This document shows positions 61,636-64,000 of a DNA stretch of 64,000 bases, in pieces. Both the position numbers and the translations under genes were made by a program. The stretch's first letter is position 1. Each line of letters opens with the position of its first letter. A model generated the notes under the pieces. It was not told where the DNA came from. It ran no database searches and saw only the letters and a list, made by a program, of their open reading frames with translations. This DNA is from Massilia mucilaginosa (GTDB lineage Bacteria; Pseudomonadota; Gammaproteobacteria; Burkholderiales; Burkholderiaceae_D): positions 37,945-101,944 of the forward strand of contig NZ_WHJH01000021.1 of the NCBI RefSeq assembly GCF_011682145.1, written 5' to 3'.

Positions 61636-63680
61636 GCGCCCCCATCACCGCCTTGCGCCGCCTGAGCCGCTACTATCTGTGGTTCACCGCCTGCTTCCTC
61701 GCCTTCATCGTCTCGCTGGCCCTGCTCGAACGCGAAGGCATGCCGCGCGTCTGGCTCGGCTACCTGTACATGTTCGCCACCATCGTGCTGTACGCCGCCA
61801 TCGGCGTGATCAGCCGCACGTCGAACGTGACCGAATACTATGTGGCCGGGCGCCGGGTGCCGGCCCTGTTCAACGGCATGGCCACCGCCGCCGACTGGAT
61901 TTCGGCGGCCAGCTTCATCAGCCTGGCCGGCGGGCTGTACCTGCACGGCTTCGACGGCCTGGCCTACATCATGGGCTGGACCGGCGGCTATTGCCTCGTG
62001 GCGCTGCTGATCGCGCCCTACCTGCGCAAGTTCGCCCAGTACACCATCCCCGACTTCCTGGCGGCGCGCTACGGCGGCGGCGCCGGCGGGCGCGGCGGGC
62101 CGGTGCGGGTGATGGCGGTGGCAGCCACCATCATCGTCTCGTTCACGTACGTGGTGGCGCAGATCTACGCGGTCGGGCTGATCGCCTCGCGCTTTACCGG
62201 GGTCGATTTTTCGGTCGGGATTTTCCTCGGGCTGGCCAGCATCCTGGTGTGCTCGTTTTTGGGCGGCATGCGCGCCATTACCTGGACCCAGGTGGCGCAG
62301 TACATCATCATCCTGGTGGCGTTCTTGCTGCCCACCATGTGGCTCTCGCTCAAGCATGCCGACAATCCGGTGCCGCAGGTGGCCTACGGCGCCGTCATGC
62401 CCAAGCTGGCCGCGCGCGAAGCCGAACTCGAGCGCGATCCGCGCGAGCGCGAAGTGCGCGCCATCTTCGCCCAGCGCGCCGCCGCCTACGGCGCCCTCGC
62501 GGCCGCCCTGCCCGGCTCGTGGGAAAGGGGGCGCCAGGAGGTGCAGCACCGGCTCGACGCGGTGCGCCTGCGCAATGCCACCATGGGCGACATCCGCGCC
62601 GCCGAACGCGCCCTGGTGCTCTACCCCAGGACTGCCGAAGAAGCCGCGCGCCTGTGGAGCACGGCGCGCGCGGCCAACCTGGCCCGTTCCCTGCCGCCCC
62701 AGCCGCACGCCACCCCCTTTCCGGGGGCCGACCGCGCCGCATCCGACATCCGCCGCAACAATTTTCTGGCGCTGGTGTTTTGCCTGATGCTGGGCACGGC
62801 CGCACTGCCGCACATCCTGATGCGCTCCTACACCACCGCCTCGGTGCACGACACCCGCGTGTCGGTGTTCTGGACCCTGTTCTTCATCCTGCTCATCTAC
62901 CTGTCGATCCCGGCGCTGGCGGTGCTGATCAAGTACGACCTGTACAGCGCGCTGGTCGGCACCAGGTTTTCCCACCTGCCCAGCTGGATCGGCTACTGGG
63001 CCAATGTCGACAAGCTCAATCCCCTGATCAGCATTGCCGACATCAACCGCGACGGCATCGTGCAGCTGGCCGAAATCGCCATCGACGGCGACATGCTGGT
63101 GCTGGCCACGCCCGAAATCGGCGGCCTGCCGTATGTGATCTCGGGCCTGGTGGCGGCCGGCGGGCTGGCGGCGGCGCTGTCGACCGCGGACGGGCTGCTG
63201 CTGGCCATTTCCAACGCGCTCTCGCACGACTTTTACTACAAGGTGGTCGACCCGGGCGCCTCGACCCAGAAGCGGGTCACCATTTCCAAGCTGCTGCTGC
63301 TGGCCGTGGCCTTCATCGCCGCCTACGCCGCCTCGCAGAAACCGGCCGACATCCTGTCGCTGGTGGGCGCGGCGTTTTCGCTGGCGGCCTCGACCCTCTT
63401 CCCGGCGCTGGTGCTCGGCGTGTTCTGGAAGCGCGCCAACCACGCCGGCGCGCTGGCCGGCATGGCCGCCGGTTTCTGCGTATGCCTGTACTACATGCTG
63501 CACACCAACCCCATCCTCGGCGGCAGCGCGGCCGGCCAGTGGTTCCACATCGCGCCGATGTCGGCCGGGGTGTTCGGCGTGCCGGCCGGGCTGCTGGTGC
63601 TGGTGCTGGCCAGCCTGCTTACAAAGGCGCCGGATGCGCGCGCGCGCGGCCTGGTCGACCATGTACGCGCGCCCGAATGA
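61632..63680 (+). CDS. Sodium:solute symporter (VC_2705 type)
   Basis: 682 residues from ATG 61632. At least 12 helices are expected from the hydrophobic pattern. Symporter blocks are TEYYVAGRRVPALFNGMATAADWISAASFISLAGGLY, YTIPDFLAARYGG and LSTADGLLLAISNALSHDFYYK. A large hydrophilic loop (about 255-365, rich in Ala/Arg/Glu) interrupts the membrane part, as in this subgroup. The ligand is probably a carboxylate such as acetate, but this is not proved by sequence. Its two-component system is encoded in the same operon. Confidence 0.92.
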   Translation: MSAPITALRRLSRYYLWFTACFLAFIVSLALLEREGMPRVWLGYLYMFATIVLYAAIGVISRTSNVTEYYVAGRRVPALFNGMATAADWISAASFISLAGGLYLHGFDGLAYIMGWTGGYCLVALLIAPYLRKFAQYTIPDFLAARYGGGAGGRGGPVRVMAVAATIIVSFTYVVAQIYAVGLIASRFTGVDFSVGIFLGLASILVCSFLGGMRAITWTQVAQYIIILVAFLLPTMWLSLKHADNPVPQVAYGAVMPKLAAREAELERDPREREVRAIFAQRAAAYGALAAALPGSWERGRQEVQHRLDAVRLRNATMGDIRAAERALVLYPRTAEEAARLWSTARAANLARSLPPQPHATPFPGADRAASDIRRNNFLALVFCLMLGTAALPHILMRSYTTASVHDTRVSVFWTLFFILLIYLSIPALAVLIKYDLYSALVGTRFSHLPSWIGYWANVDKLNPLISIADINRDGIVQLAEIAIDGDMLVLATPEIGGLPYVISGLVAAGGLAAALSTADGLLLAISNALSHDFYYKVVDPGASTQKRVTISKLLLLAVAFIAAYAASQKPADILSLVGAAFSLAASTLFPALVLGVFWKRANHAGALAGMAAGFCVCLYYMLHTNPILGGSAAGQWFHIAPMSAGVFGVPAGLLVLVLASLLTKAPDARARGLVDHVRAPE

Positions 63681-63803
63681 CGAATTGTCGTAACAACGCA
63701 GCAGCGCCGCGCAAGGCGCTGGCAGCCGCGCGGGCAAGCCGCTAGGATTGATCGCAGGGCGGCACGGCGCCGCGCGTTTTCGTCTTCCGACAAGCGAGGT
63801 CTT

Positions 63804-64000
63804 ATGTCCGGCCACCTGCCGCATTTGCTGCATCCGCTGCACATATTGCGTATCGCCTTCCTGTGCGCCTGCACCGTATGGATTGCCGCCGTCGGCGCGG
63901 GCCCGCCCGCCCCCCCCCCCCCCCGCGGCGCCGGCGTGGCCCCCCCCGGCGGGCGCGCCGCCCCGCGCGCGCCCCCCGGGGAGGGTGTCGCGGGGGGGGG
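63804..64000 (+). CDS. Start of an unidentified gene (partial)
   Basis: A GCGAGG site stands just before ATG 63804. About 30 residues (MSGHLPHLLHPLHILRI, then a hydrophobic run) look like a signal or membrane anchor. From ~63900 on, the sequence falls into homopolymers, so neither product nor frame can be judged. Confidence 0.35.
   Translation, partial: MSGHLPHLLHPLHILRIAFLCACTVWIAAVGAGPPAPPPPRGAGVAPPGGRAAPRAPPGEGVAGG
63901..64000. other. Low-quality contig end
   Basis: Runs of C (up to 14) and G (10) and other low-complexity G/C blocks replace normal sequence abruptly. This looks like assembly or basecall failure, not biology. Confidence 0.75.

Overview
The window is high-GC chromosomal DNA from a betaproteobacterium, most likely an Oxalobacteraceae member (Massilia/Duganella/Telluria-like). 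The assignment rests on gene content and overall protein resemblance, not on a search. The last ~100 bases degrade into C and G homopolymers and look like a low-quality contig end.

Layout. 1-3860 (-): a YfiR-like periplasmic protein, a CHASE8-HAMP hybrid histidine kinase and a REC-PAS-GGDEF regulator (cut by the window edge), joined by ATGA overlaps. 4135-7414 (+): pncC, an orphan TraL/TraM-like pair, then an ArsR repressor and a His-rich cation diffusion facilitator. 7421-9152 (-): a three-gene SUKH cassette. 9196-11837 (-): cysK, a secreted FKBP isomerase and tcdA. 12086-14711 (+): an unusual hemerythrin-PdxH fusion and a cyclopropane synthase family protein. 14703-15806 (-): two related-looking orphans, one a Gly-X-Gln collagen-like protein. 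16083-20026 (-): HD-GYP regulator, PAS hybrid kinase and msrA. 20170-21968 (+): flavin reductase and glutaryl-CoA dehydrogenase. 22053-26790: small membrane and orphan proteins, ompW and two lipoprotein hydrolases. 26802-34847 (-): central metabolism, in transcription order pgk, pyk, fba, a GFA-fold gene, purC, purE, purK and tsaC/sua5. 34910-41865: azlCD, a mixed set of housekeeping genes, an Rpn-type nuclease, a BepA-like protease and moaC.

42017-46759 (-) holds four type IV pilin paralogues. Two have near-perfect sigma-54 promoters. A complete group II intron sits just behind the transcription terminator of the first-transcribed pilin, the site preference known for class C introns. 46906-50974 (-) has an FHA protein, sucCD, a DUF2889 protein and a small membrane protein. 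51495-56955 (-) is an A/T-richer island: a two-part Rhs protein, each part with its own signal peptide, ending in a variable tip with a possible His/Cys catalytic pair, followed 2 nt later by a small multi-spanning membrane protein that is a candidate immunity factor. 57373-58926 (-) is recA-recX with a consensus SOS box. 59100-63680 (+) is a tightly overlapping operon of response regulator, sensor kinase, DUF4212 subunit and sodium:solute symporter.

Best candidates for something little described: the split Sec-exported Rhs toxin with its membrane partner; the Gly-X-Gln repeat protein and its sister gene; the hemerythrin-PdxH fusion; the YfiR-CHASE8 module wired to a histidine kinase rather than directly to a cyclase; and the pilin array with two different promoter types. 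Several dispersed inverted repeats (4699, 10160, 11915, 57171) lie between genes.
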